This document shows, in pieces, positions 1-7,095 of a stretch of DNA of 20,667 nt (positions are counted from its first letter, which is position 1; the number at the start of each line of letters is the position of its first letter). The stretch is from the NCBI GenBank assembly GCA_038327385.1, contig JBBQKY010000023.1, forward strand, positions 1 through 20,667. Direction: 5' to 3'. The notes beneath the pieces were generated by a model. The model worked only from the letters and a program-made list of their open reading frames with translations, did not search any database and had not been told where the DNA came from. Made by a program: the position numbers and the translations under genes. The DNA comes from JAWWPG01 sp038327385. Its GTDB lineage: Bacteria; Actinomycetota; Actinomycetes; Propionibacteriales; Nocardioidaceae.

Positions 1-122
1 ACGGCCTCGCGACGACCCAGCATGCGGTTGACCAGCGTCGACTTGCCGACGTTCGGCCGCCCCACTACCGCGAGCACCGGGATCGGGCCGGCGGCCGTCG
101 TGGGTTCGCTGTCAGTCGTCAT
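1..122 (-). CDS. der: Ribosome-assembly GTPase Der (EngA), N-terminal fragment
   Basis: Only the first 40 codons are inside the window; the gene continues past the left edge. The visible part has a short polar leader followed by VLAVVGRPNVGKSTLVNRML, where GRPNVGKST (residues 21-29) is the G1/P-loop of the first GTPase domain in the Der/EngA family. Family knowledge: Der is a double GTPase needed for late assembly of the 50S subunit. The ATG at 122-120 follows the acyltransferase stop by 13 nt, with a GAGGAA ribosome binding site in between, so it is the last visible gene of the leftward operon. The order cmk, plsC-like, der is common in actinobacteria. The second GTPase domain and KH-like domain are not visible, so the gene's integrity cannot be judged. 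Confidence 0.9.
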   Translation of the reverse strand, partial: MTTDSEPTTAAGPIPVLAVVGRPNVGKSTLVNRMLGRREA

Positions 123-135
123 GGTTCCTCGGCTT

Positions 136-849
136 CTATCCGGCGCTCGGTGGCGACGGCAGGGTCTGGCCGGTCAGCTCGAGGGCATAGCGCACATGCG
201 CCGACAGTGCCTCCTGGATGGTGTCCTGGACCGCTGCAACCTGCCCCTTGGTCCTCGGCCAGGGTACGGCGTCGACGTGCAGCGGCGCGCCCACCACCAG
301 GTCTAGCCGGGAGCCCTTCGGCGGGTACGCCTCGGGCGACGCGCCGTCCGCACGGGTGCCGAGGCAGGCCACCGGCACCACCGGCGCCCCGGTGACCAGC
401 GCGAAATAGGCGGCCCCACCCTTCGTGCTGACCACGTCGCCCCGCCCACGCGCACCCTCCGGGTAGATCGCCACCGCGCCGCCTTGCCGCAACAACCGGA
501 GCGTCTGCTTCACCGCCAGCGGGTCGGTGTGGTAGCGGTCCACCTTGATCTGGCCCATCCGCAGCAGGCCGAAGCCCATCGGCCCGCTGAACATCGACTC
601 CTTCACCATGCAGTGGACCCCGCGCCGCGAGGTCGCGAAGAGCAGCGGCCCGTCGAGGTAGCCCATGTGGTTGGACGCGAGGATCACCGGTCCGGTTGCG
701 GGCACCTGGTCGGCACCGCTCACGTGCACGTCGTACCGCGTCAACACCGCCCGGACCGCCAGCTTGCCGAACCACATCCAGCGCTCCGGGAGGGTGGCGA
801 CGTCGTCGACATCGGGTACGTCGCGCCGGCCGGTCGCCTCAACCACCAC
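136..849 (-). CDS. PlsC-type 1-acylglycerol-3-phosphate acyltransferase
   Basis: This is a lysophosphatidate acyltransferase-family protein, predicted to act at the inner face of the membrane and transfer an acyl chain to a lysophospholipid acceptor. The catalytic H-x4-D motif is NHMGYLD (H61, D66 counting from the GTG at 849). The second signature is YPEGARG, a variant of FPEGTR, at about residues 129-135. No long membrane span is obvious. Start choice is uncertain: GTG at 849 or 846 would overlap the cmk stop by about 10 nt; a TTG at 885 gives 249 residues and a longer overlap. I prefer 849. It sits between cmk and der, an arrangement frequent in actinobacteria. The exact acyl acceptor cannot be told from sequence, so I give no gene symbol. 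Confidence 0.87.
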   Translation of the reverse strand: MVVEATGRRDVPDVDDVATLPERWMWFGKLAVRAVLTRYDVHVSGADQVPATGPVILASNHMGYLDGPLLFATSRRGVHCMVKESMFSGPMGFGLLRMGQIKVDRYHTDPLAVKQTLRLLRQGGAVAIYPEGARGRGDVVSTKGGAAYFALVTGAPVVPVACLGTRADGASPEAYPPKGSRLDLVVGAPLHVDAVPWPRTKGQVAAVQDTIQEALSAHVRYALELTGQTLPSPPSAG

Positions 850-1540
850 TGCGCACCGCCAATCGGTCACGGACGAGGCCGACAACCATGTCGGCGACCT
901 CCTGACGGGACAGATGCGTCGAGTCCACGATCACGGCATCGGAGGCGGCTGAGAGCGGCGAGACGAGCCGGGTCGAGTCGGCGCCGTCGCGCCGCGCGAG
1001 GTCGGCCTCCACAGCGGCAAGGTCGCGGCCGTCCCCGGCGGCCTCCGCTGCCCGCCGCCGCGCCCGCGCCGACGGCTCGGCGGTCAAGTACACCTTGAGG
1101 TCGGCGTCCGGCACGACGACGGTCCCGATGTCGCGCCCCTCCACCACGATCGCGCCGTCGGCGATCTGGTCGCGCTGCAGCGCCACCATCAGCTCGCGGA
1201 CCTGCGGGATCGCGCTCACCTGGCTGACCGCCGCCGTCACCGCGTGGCTGCGCACCTCACGCGACACGTCGTCGCCGTCCAGGTAGACCGCCGGTGCCGC
1301 GGGGCTGGTCCGTACCTCGACCCGGGCGCTGCTGGCCCGCTCCACGACCGCTGCCACGTCGTGCAGCGGAGTCTCGGCCCGCAGCACCGCCAGGGTCACG
1401 GCGCGGTACATCGCACCCGTGTCGAGGTAGCGCAGACCAAGCGCGTTGGCGACCGCCCGGCTCGTCGTGGACTTGCCAGCCCCCGCGGTGCCGTCCATCG
1501 CGATCACCACGTGCGCGAGCGCCGGATCTGCGACAGCCAT
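839..1540 (-). CDS. cmk: Cytidylate kinase
   Basis: Predicted cytosolic (d)CMP kinase, phosphorylating CMP and dCMP from ATP in nucleotide salvage and supply. The 233-residue length fits the family. The P-loop GTAGAGKST is at residues 17-25, followed by the family signature DTGAMYR (40-46) and EGRDIGTVV further on, with an Arg-rich lid region near ARARRRAAE. The ATG at 1540 is placed just before the first beta strand (HVVIAMDG). The open frame extends further upstream, but that extension only shadows tyrA. The start lies 11 nt after the tyrA stop with no clear ribosome binding site, so coupling to tyrA is likely. It belongs to the run rluB-tyrA-cmk-acyltransferase-der. Nothing in the sequence looks damaged. 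Confidence 0.95.
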   Translation of the reverse strand: MAVADPALAHVVIAMDGTAGAGKSTTSRAVANALGLRYLDTGAMYRAVTLAVLRAETPLHDVAAVVERASSARVEVRTSPAAPAVYLDGDDVSREVRSHAVTAAVSQVSAIPQVRELMVALQRDQIADGAIVVEGRDIGTVVVPDADLKVYLTAEPSARARRRAAEAAGDGRDLAAVEADLARRDGADSTRLVSPLSAASDAVIVDSTHLSRQEVADMVVGLVRDRLAVRSGG

Positions 1541-1551
1541 AGCAGGCAAGG

Positions 1552-2682
1552 CTACCGGTGGGCCGCCCAACCACGCTCCCGCAGGGACTCGGCGAGCCCG
1601 GCCGCGGCCTGCGCCGACACGTCGATCTCGACCAGCCCGAACTCGCGGGCCGGGTCGTGGTCGATACGCACGTCTTCGATGTTGACGCCCAGCGCCCCGA
1701 CCTGCTCGAAGAGCTCCGCGAGCGCTCCCGTCCGGTCCGGGATCGCCACCATGACGGCCGCCAGGTGCTCGGCCGGACCGCCGTGCCGGCCCGGGATGGC
1801 GGCTGCTGCCGTCGCACCAGCGGCCAGCAGCCTCTCGACCACCGCCGTGTCCCCGGTCTCCAGCGCTGCCAGCAGGTCGTCCACATCGCGCCGTACGTCG
1901 CTGAGCAGCCCCCGCAGCGCCGCCGCGTTGGCCCCCAAGATCTGCCGCCACATCTGCGGACTGCCGGCGGCGATCCGGGTGACGTCGCGAACACCCTGGC
2001 CGCTCAGCGCCAGGTGTGCCGCAGGCGCGCCGTCCAGCCGTCCGGCCGTCAACGCAGCCATCACGTGCGGCAGGTGGGACGTCATGGCGACGGCCTCGTC
2101 GTGCTCTCGGGGAGTCATCCGTACGACGACCGCGCCGCAGGCCCACACCAGTGCCTCGACCGCCGCTGTCGCCCCGGGTGCCGAGGCCTCGTGGGGAGTC
2201 ACCGCCCATGTCCGCCCGTCGAACAGGTCGCCGGCCGCGGCCAGCGGGCCGGCCCGCTCGCTGCCCGCCATCGGATGCCCTCCCACGTACTGGGCGAGGT
2301 CCAGCCGACCGGCGGTGGGTGCCGGTGTGGCCGCCGCTGCATCGGCGAGCCGGCGAAGCTCGGACAGCGGCCCGAGCTTGACGCTGCCGACGTCGGTGAC
2401 GACCGCCGACGGGTACTCCCGCAGTGCGGCCGCGATCTCGGTCGCCAGCTGGTCCGGCGGAGTCGCCACCACAACGAGTGCCGGGTCGGTGGGGGTCGAC
2501 GGCCCTGCGCCGCGCAGCCGGGAGGCGGCGACGGCAGCATGCACGGGGTCGGTGTCCCGCACCCGCACCGCGACGCCGCGCCGTGCGAGCGCCAGCGCCA
2601 CCGACGTGCCGACCAGGCCCGCCCCGACCACAAGCACCGTCCCTGCCGGCAAACCTGCGCGGGCAGACTCCCCCGGGCTCAT
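1552..2682 (-). CDS. tyrA: Prephenate dehydrogenase with C-terminal ACT domain
   Basis: Predicted to convert prephenate to 4-hydroxyphenylpyruvate with NAD(P), the committed step to tyrosine. The 376-residue protein starts with a Rossmann fold (VLVVGAGLVGTS, glycine motif at residues 20-25). It then has the GGHPMAGSE motif (134-142, catalytic-type His136) and TSHLPH (201-206), both typical of TyrA. Residues from about 308 to the end form an ACT-like domain (VAIPDRTGALAELFEQVG), which in this family usually gives feedback control by tyrosine. The ATG at 2682 overlaps the rluB stop in an ATGA junction, implying translational coupling. TyrA between rluB and cmk is usual in several actinobacterial orders; from memory it is not at this place in M. 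tuberculosis. Confidence 0.94.
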   Translation of the reverse strand: MSPGESARAGLPAGTVLVVGAGLVGTSVALALARRGVAVRVRDTDPVHAAVAASRLRGAGPSTPTDPALVVVATPPDQLATEIAAALREYPSAVVTDVGSVKLGPLSELRRLADAAAATPAPTAGRLDLAQYVGGHPMAGSERAGPLAAAGDLFDGRTWAVTPHEASAPGATAAVEALVWACGAVVVRMTPREHDEAVAMTSHLPHVMAALTAGRLDGAPAAHLALSGQGVRDVTRIAAGSPQMWRQILGANAAALRGLLSDVRRDVDDLLAALETGDTAVVERLLAAGATAAAAIPGRHGGPAEHLAAVMVAIPDRTGALAELFEQVGALGVNIEDVRIDHDPAREFGLVEIDVSAQAAAGLAESLRERGWAAHR

Positions 2683-3425
2683 AACCCGACCGCGTCCAGC
2701 AGCGTGCCCAGCTCCGAGGTGGTCAGCTCCCGCACCTGACCGGACCTCAGATCTCCCAGCCGTACCGGGCCGATGGCCGTCCGGGACAACCGCTGGACGG
2801 GATGGCCGACCTCAGCGAGGAGCCGTCGGACGATGTGGTTGCGGCCCTCGTGGAGAACCAGCTCGACGAGGGAACGGCCACCCTGGGTGCTCACCATCCG
2901 CACCGCATCGACGGCCACCGGCCCGTCCTCGAGGGTCACCCCGGCGAGCAGCGCACGCCGCGTCGTCCCCGTCGGCACACCGTCCACCTGCGCAAGATAC
3001 GTCTTCCTCAGCTCGAACGACGGGTGGGCCAGCCGGTGGGCGAACTCGCCGTCGTTGGTGAGGACGATCAGGCCGTCAGTGTCGGTGTCGAGCCTTCCGA
3101 CGTGGAACAGCCGCTCTGCTCTCTCCGACAGCAGCGAGCGAAGGTCGGGCCGGCCCTGGTCGTCGGCCATCGAGCTGACTACGCCGCGGGGCTTGTTCGC
3201 CACCAGGTAGACGTGGGCGGCAGCAACCGGCACCCGCTCCCCGTCGACCCGGATCACCGCCACCTCTGGGTCGACCTTGGCGCCGAGCTGAGTCACGACG
3301 ACTCCGTCGACCTCGACCCTTCCGTCGGCCATCAGCTGCTCGCAGCGCCGACGGGAGGCGACACCGGCCTGAGCAAGGACCTTCTGCAGCCGCACGCCGC
3401 CCGGCGGAACATCCTGGCCCGTCAT
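2679..3425 (-). CDS. rluB: 23S rRNA pseudouridine synthase, RluB/RsuA family
   Basis: A 248-residue pseudouridine synthase. An S4 RNA-binding domain covers about residues 11-60 (RLQKVLAQAGVASRRRCEQ). The catalytic domain contains GRLDTDTDGLIVLTNDG, whose Asp113 is the expected nucleophile of the GRLD motif. In bacteria, RluB-type enzymes next to scpB modify 23S rRNA helix 89 near the peptidyl transferase centre; the exact target base here is inferred from the family. The ATG at 3425 overlaps the scpB stop (ATGA), and the protein's end overlaps the tyrA start the same way, so it is coupled on both sides. A longer open frame exists upstream but only shadows scpB. Confidence 0.93.
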   Translation of the reverse strand: MTGQDVPPGGVRLQKVLAQAGVASRRRCEQLMADGRVEVDGVVVTQLGAKVDPEVAVIRVDGERVPVAAAHVYLVANKPRGVVSSMADDQGRPDLRSLLSERAERLFHVGRLDTDTDGLIVLTNDGEFAHRLAHPSFELRKTYLAQVDGVPTGTTRRALLAGVTLEDGPVAVDAVRMVSTQGGRSLVELVLHEGRNHIVRRLLAEVGHPVQRLSRTAIGPVRLGDLRSGQVRELTTSELGTLLDAVGL

Positions 3426-4021
3426 GCGTCCAGAGGGTAGCCGGGTTGGTCCGCATCCAGCGCACCATCGACATCGGCCATCTCCGGAAGGAAGGGCGCG
3501 ATCTCCGGCAGCTCGTCGAGGCTCGACAACCCCATCCGCTCGAGGAAGTAGGCGGTGGTGCTGAACAAGTGAGCCCCGCTCTCGGGCTCGACCCCGGACT
3601 CCTGGACCAGCCCCCTCGACACCAGCGTCCGCATCACTCCCTCGACGTTGACACCCCTGATGGCCGAGACCCGGGCCCGGCTGACCGGTTGGCGGTAGGC
3701 GACCACGGCGAGCGTCTCCAGCGCCGCGGTCGTCAGGCGAGCCTGCTGTCCGTCGACGACGAAGCGTTCCACCACGTCGGCGTAGTCCGGCCGCGAGTAG
3801 AACCGCCAGCCGCCGCCGACCTCGCGGAGCTCGAAGCCCCGCCCCTGGTCGCTGTACTCCGCCGCCAGCTCGCGCAGCGCCTCGCCGACCTCCCGAGTCG
3901 GCCGCCGCACCGCCCCGGCCAACGCGGCCTCGTCGAGCGGCAGGTCGCTCACCATCAGGACGGCCTCCAGGGCCGGCTTCACCGCCGGGACGTCCGGCGC
4001 AGAGGCGTCCTCCATGGTCAC
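3422..4021 (-). CDS. scpB: Segregation and condensation protein B
   Basis: ScpB is the winged-helix kite subunit of the SMC-ScpA-ScpB condensin that compacts and separates chromosomes. The 199-residue protein has the expected two winged-helix layout. The conserved stretch TAALETLAVVAYRQPVSRARVSAIRG (written here in part) spans about residues 97-122, followed by GVNVEGVMRTLVSRGLV and the family's TTAYFLERMGL segment. The acidic tail is short. The start is taken as GTG at 4021, giving a GTGA overlap with the scpA stop; an ATG two codons later is also possible. The scpA-scpB-rluB order is highly conserved. No smc gene is in the window. Confidence 0.95.
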   Translation of the reverse strand: MTMEDASAPDVPAVKPALEAVLMVSDLPLDEAALAGAVRRPTREVGEALRELAAEYSDQGRGFELREVGGGWRFYSRPDYADVVERFVVDGQQARLTTAALETLAVVAYRQPVSRARVSAIRGVNVEGVMRTLVSRGLVQESGVEPESGAHLFSTTAYFLERMGLSSLDELPEIAPFLPEMADVDGALDADQPGYPLDA

Positions 4022-4938
4022 CGTGCAGGCTCCTCGCCGGCGCGGGCACCCTCCGCGAGCCGGGCGATGTCCGCAGCCGTCACCGACTCCGCGGGCACAC
4101 CGTCGTCGGCCGGGTCGCGGCTCACGTCGTACTCGTCACGGACGACCACGTCACCGCCGTCGCCGTCGGCACCGGTCCAGCGCACGCTGAGCTCGCCGAA
4201 GGCGCTGACCTGCTCGAAGGCGACCACCCCCTCCCGGAAGAGCTCGAGGAGCGCGAGGAAACGCGCGACCGTGGTCAGCGTGTCCGGCGAGTCGGCGACC
4301 AGCAACCGGAACGTGGCGCAGCCGAGGCGGCGAAGCCGGGCTACGATCGCCGACGCCTGCTCGCTGACACTGACCCGGGCCGTGTGCAGATGGTCGAGGC
4401 CCAGCATCGGTTGCTCCCGGGGCGCCAGGACGCGAGCGGCGAGGCGGGCCAGCTCGTCCGGCCCGATCGTGAGCAGCACGTCCGGCAGCACGGCGGCGAA
4501 CCGCTCCTCCAGCGTCACCGAGCGCGGCACCCGTCGCGACTCCGACTCCAGCTGGGCCGACATGAGTGCGGCGGCCCGCTTGAAGGCGCGGTACTGGAGC
4601 AGCCGGGCGAAGAGCAGGTCGCGGGCCTCGAGCAGCGCCAGGTCGCCCTCGTCCTCGATCTCGGCGGACGGCAGCAGCCGCACGACCTTGAGGTCGAGAA
4701 GCGTCGAGGCGATCACCAGGAAGCCGGTCGTCGGGTCGAGCTCCCACTCGGCCCCGAGCGACTTCAGGTGGGCGATGAAGTCGTCTGTCACCTGAGACAA
4801 GGCGACGTCGGAGATGTCCATCTGGTGCCGCGAGATGAGCTGCAGCAGGAGGTCGAAGGGGCCCTCGAAGTTGTCGAGGTGGACCGCGAACCCCGCCGGC
4901 GCCGATCCGGTCGACACCTCGGCGCCGGCCGACGTCAT
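4018..4938 (-). CDS. scpA: Segregation and condensation protein A
   Basis: ScpA is the kleisin subunit that bridges the SMC heads and binds ScpB. The 306-residue protein carries the kleisin N-terminal signature, FAVHLDNFEGPFDLLLQLI, at about residues 17-35, then helices with the DISDVALSQVTDDFIAHL motif. It ends in a winged-helix C-terminal part around FRLLVADSPDTLTTVARFLALLEL (in part), followed by an acidic tail of some 50 residues. The ATG at 4938 is 24 nt after the parA stop with an AGGG ribosome binding site. The gene overlaps scpB by 4 nt. Function and position are both standard; I see no defect. Confidence 0.95.
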   Translation of the reverse strand: MTSAGAEVSTGSAPAGFAVHLDNFEGPFDLLLQLISRHQMDISDVALSQVTDDFIAHLKSLGAEWELDPTTGFLVIASTLLDLKVVRLLPSAEIEDEGDLALLEARDLLFARLLQYRAFKRAAALMSAQLESESRRVPRSVTLEERFAAVLPDVLLTIGPDELARLAARVLAPREQPMLGLDHLHTARVSVSEQASAIVARLRRLGCATFRLLVADSPDTLTTVARFLALLELFREGVVAFEQVSAFGELSVRWTGADGDGGDVVVRDEYDVSRDPADDGVPAESVTAADIARLAEGARAGEEPAR

Positions 4939-4962
4939 CGGTCCCTGGTCACGTTGGCCGGC

Positions 4963-5961
4963 TCACCGGTCCTGGCACCGCGCCAGCACCTCCCGGGCGA
5001 GCTGCCGGTAGGCTGCTGCGCCCGGCGACGAGCTGGCGTACTCGAGCAGCGGCTCGCCGGCGACGGTGGACTCGGAGAACTTGACGGTACGGCGGATCAC
5101 GGTGTGGAAGACGTCGTCACCCCAGCCCTCGACCAGGGTCTGCAAGACCTCCCGGTTGTGCAGCGTACGTCCGTCGTACATCGTGCCGAGCAGGCCGATG
5201 ATCGAGAGCCGCGGGTTGATCCTCGCCTGCACCTTGGCGATCGTGCTCTTGAGGAGCGCCACCCCGCGAAGGGCGAAGTACTCGCACTCCAGCGGCACGA
5301 TGACGCCGTCGGAAGCGGCAAGGGCGTTCACCGTCAGGAGGCCGAGCGACGGCTGACAGTCGATGAGGATGATGTCGTAGCGCTTCACGGCAGGCGCGAG
5401 GGCCGACGCCAGCACCTGCTCCCGGGCCACCTCGTTGATCATCTGCATCTCCGCGGCGGCGAAGTCGATGTTCGACGGGATCAGGTCGACACCGTCGACG
5501 CCGGTGGTCACCACCACGTCGTCGAGAGAGACCTCGGGCTCCATCAGCAGGTTGTAGATCGTCTGCTCGACGTGGTTGGGGTTCATGCCGAGACCGACCG
5601 TGAGCGACGCCTGCGGATCGAAGTCGACGAGGAGCACGCGACGGCCGAGCTCGGCCATCGCCGCACCCAGGTTGATCGCCGTCGTGGTCTTGCCGACACC
5701 GCCCTTCTGGTTGCACAGCGTGATCACCGATGCGTTCCCGTGCAGCGCCACCGGCGCAGGATCGGGGAAGGCGGGCACCGGGCGGCCGGTCGGGCCGAGA
5801 GCCGCCTCCTCTTCGGTCGACGAGGGGCTGGGCGGCGGCGCTGCGATCTCAGTCACGGAGGCGAGCTGTTCGCTGTCGAGGGGCGGCGAGACGGGGTAGG
5901 AGGCTGCTGGCGTCTTGGGCGGGGGGGAGAACGTCGGCTCGCTCACGTCTGCACTTCCCAT
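4963..5961 (-). CDS. parA: ParA/Soj-type chromosome partitioning ATPase
   Basis: A 332-residue MinD/ParA-family ATPase. The deviant Walker A motif KGGVGKTTT is at residues 86-94 (signature Lys86, P-loop Lys91). It is followed by LLVDFDPQASLTVGLG (Walker A' region) and a Walker B-like IILIDCQPSLGLLTVNAL. The ATPase core is complete. The first 75 residues or so are an extra Pro/Ser/Glu-rich segment of low complexity, probably disordered, which classical Soj proteins lack. There is no parB beside it, so this is probably the second, non-origin ParA found with scpAB in actinobacteria (as Rv1708 in M. tuberculosis, from memory). The ATG at 5961 is preceded by GGAG at short spacing and by a good promoter. 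Its partner protein is unknown. Confidence 0.9.
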   Translation of the reverse strand: MGSADVSEPTFSPPPKTPAASYPVSPPLDSEQLASVTEIAAPPPSPSSTEEEAALGPTGRPVPAFPDPAPVALHGNASVITLCNQKGGVGKTTTAINLGAAMAELGRRVLLVDFDPQASLTVGLGMNPNHVEQTIYNLLMEPEVSLDDVVVTTGVDGVDLIPSNIDFAAAEMQMINEVAREQVLASALAPAVKRYDIILIDCQPSLGLLTVNALAASDGVIVPLECEYFALRGVALLKSTIAKVQARINPRLSIIGLLGTMYDGRTLHNREVLQTLVEGWGDDVFHTVIRRTVKFSESTVAGEPLLEYASSSPGAAAYRQLAREVLARCQDR

Positions 5962-5993
5962 GTCTCCAGCTCATCACATCCCCCGGCGCCCCG

Positions 5994-6023
5994 ACTGTAG
6001 GCCGTCGTTCGCCGGGCCGACAA
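5994..6023 (-). promoter_or_regulatory. Likely sigma70-type promoter of the parA operon
   Basis: On the minus strand, TTGTCG (6023-6018) and TACAGT (5999-5994) are separated by 18 nt, close to the actinobacterial housekeeping consensus TTGACN/TANNNT. Transcription would start near 5987, giving a leader of roughly 26 nt to the parA ATG. It lies in the 165-bp xerD-parA gap, the longest gap within the leftward gene run in this half of the window. The promoter would serve parA through der. Inferred from sequence only. Confidence 0.55.
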
Positions 6024-6126
6024 GTATGCAGCGTTTCTGTGTACGACGGTGAGCGGCACGTGCACAGCCCGTCCCAGCTTGGGGACAACCCTGTTGATGC
6101 AGGTGCCATGGCGTCGACGGGGGTGT

Positions 6127-7095
6127 TCACGTCAGTGCACGCGGATGAGCGGTGGCGTAGACCTCGCGGAGCCGGTCGACGGTGACCAGCGTGTAGACCT
6201 GGGTGGTCGTCACCGAGGAGTGGCCCAGCAGCTCCTGCACGACCCGGACGTCGGCACCGCCGTCCAGCAGATGGGTGGCGAAGGAGTGCCGCAGGGTGTG
6301 CGGCGAGACGGCAGCCGTGATACCCGCCTGCTCGGCCGCCCGCCGGAGAACCGTCCACGCGGACTGCCGGGAGAGCCGGCCACCCCGGGCGTTCAGGAAC
6401 AGCGCGCTCCCGCTCCGCCGCGAGACCGGCCCGGGACCCGCCGTCCCCGGCCGGGCCAGCGTGGGCCGCGCCGCGGCCAGGTACGCTCCGACGGCTCGCA
6501 CCGCGTAGCTGCCCACCGGCACCAGCCGCTGCTTGCCGCCCTTGCCGGCGAGGAGCACCACTGCCTCGTCCATGTCGAGGTCGTCGATGTCGAGGCCCAC
6601 CGCCTCCGAGATGCGGGCGCCACTTCCGTAGAGCAGCTCGAGAAGGGCCTGGTTACGCAGGTCGAGGGTCGATCCGCGGGCACCGGCCGCGGCCAGGATC
6701 GCCTCGACGTCGTGCAGGGCAATGGCCTTCGGCAGCCGGGCGGCCGGCACCGGCGGTTTCACCCGCCTCGCGGGGTCGACGTCGCTCAGACCTTCGCGCA
6801 AGGCGAACCGGTGGAACCCGCGGACCGCGACCACCGTCCTGGCGGCGCTGCTTGCTCCCAGCGGCGGATGCTCGTCGTCGCCCTCGCGCAGCCGGGCGAG
6901 GAACTCCGAGATGTGCTGCTGCGTCAGCTCATCGACGTCGCCGACGCCCTGCTGCTGCGCGAAGTCGACGTAGCGGCGCAGGTCGCGCCGGTACGACGTG
7001 AGCGTGTTGGCCGCGAGACCCCGCTCCACGGCAAGGTGGTCGAGGTAGGTACGGGTGGCCGCCTCGAGCGGGGCCGCCCCCGTTGCCGTCGTCAG
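6127..7095 (-). CDS. xerD: Tyrosine recombinase XerD
   Basis: A 322-residue site-specific tyrosine recombinase that resolves chromosome dimers at dif with XerC. An N-terminal SAM-like DNA-binding domain (about 8-105, including RGLAANTLTSYRRDLRRY) precedes the catalytic domain. The full active-site set is present: Arg161 (GARISE), Lys185 (GKGGKQR), His266-x2-Arg269 (HTLRH), His292 (LGHSS) and nucleophile Tyr301. Start: there is no ATG, GTG or TTG in frame near the expected N-terminus. The best candidate is CTG at 7095, overlapping the ald stop as CTGA and preceded by AGGAGG at 7 nt. The nearest downstream GTG (codon 23) would cut into the DNA-binding domain. Upstream open frame only shadows ald. 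Confidence 0.92.
   Translation of the reverse strand: MTTATGAAPLEAATRTYLDHLAVERGLAANTLTSYRRDLRRYVDFAQQQGVGDVDELTQQHISEFLARLREGDDEHPPLGASSAARTVVAVRGFHRFALREGLSDVDPARRVKPPVPAARLPKAIALHDVEAILAAAGARGSTLDLRNQALLELLYGSGARISEAVGLDIDDLDMDEAVVLLAGKGGKQRLVPVGSYAVRAVGAYLAAARPTLARPGTAGPGPVSRRSGSALFLNARGGRLSRQSAWTVLRRAAEQAGITAAVSPHTLRHSFATHLLDGGADVRVVQELLGHSSVTTTQVYTLVTVDRLREVYATAHPRALT

Noticed and set aside
1244..3061. 605-codon plus-strand open frame
   Set aside because: It is antisense to cmk, tyrA and rluB, all clearly real, and its translation is low-complexity Arg/Ser/Ala typical of the opposite strand of GC-rich genes.
4384..6000. 538-codon plus-strand open frame
   Set aside because: Antisense to scpA and parA; rich in His, Gln and Arg and without any motif.
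6080..6088. TTGTCCCCA, a near DnaA box between xerD and parA
   Set aside because: One mismatch in the invariant TCCACA core and only a single copy; not enough to call.
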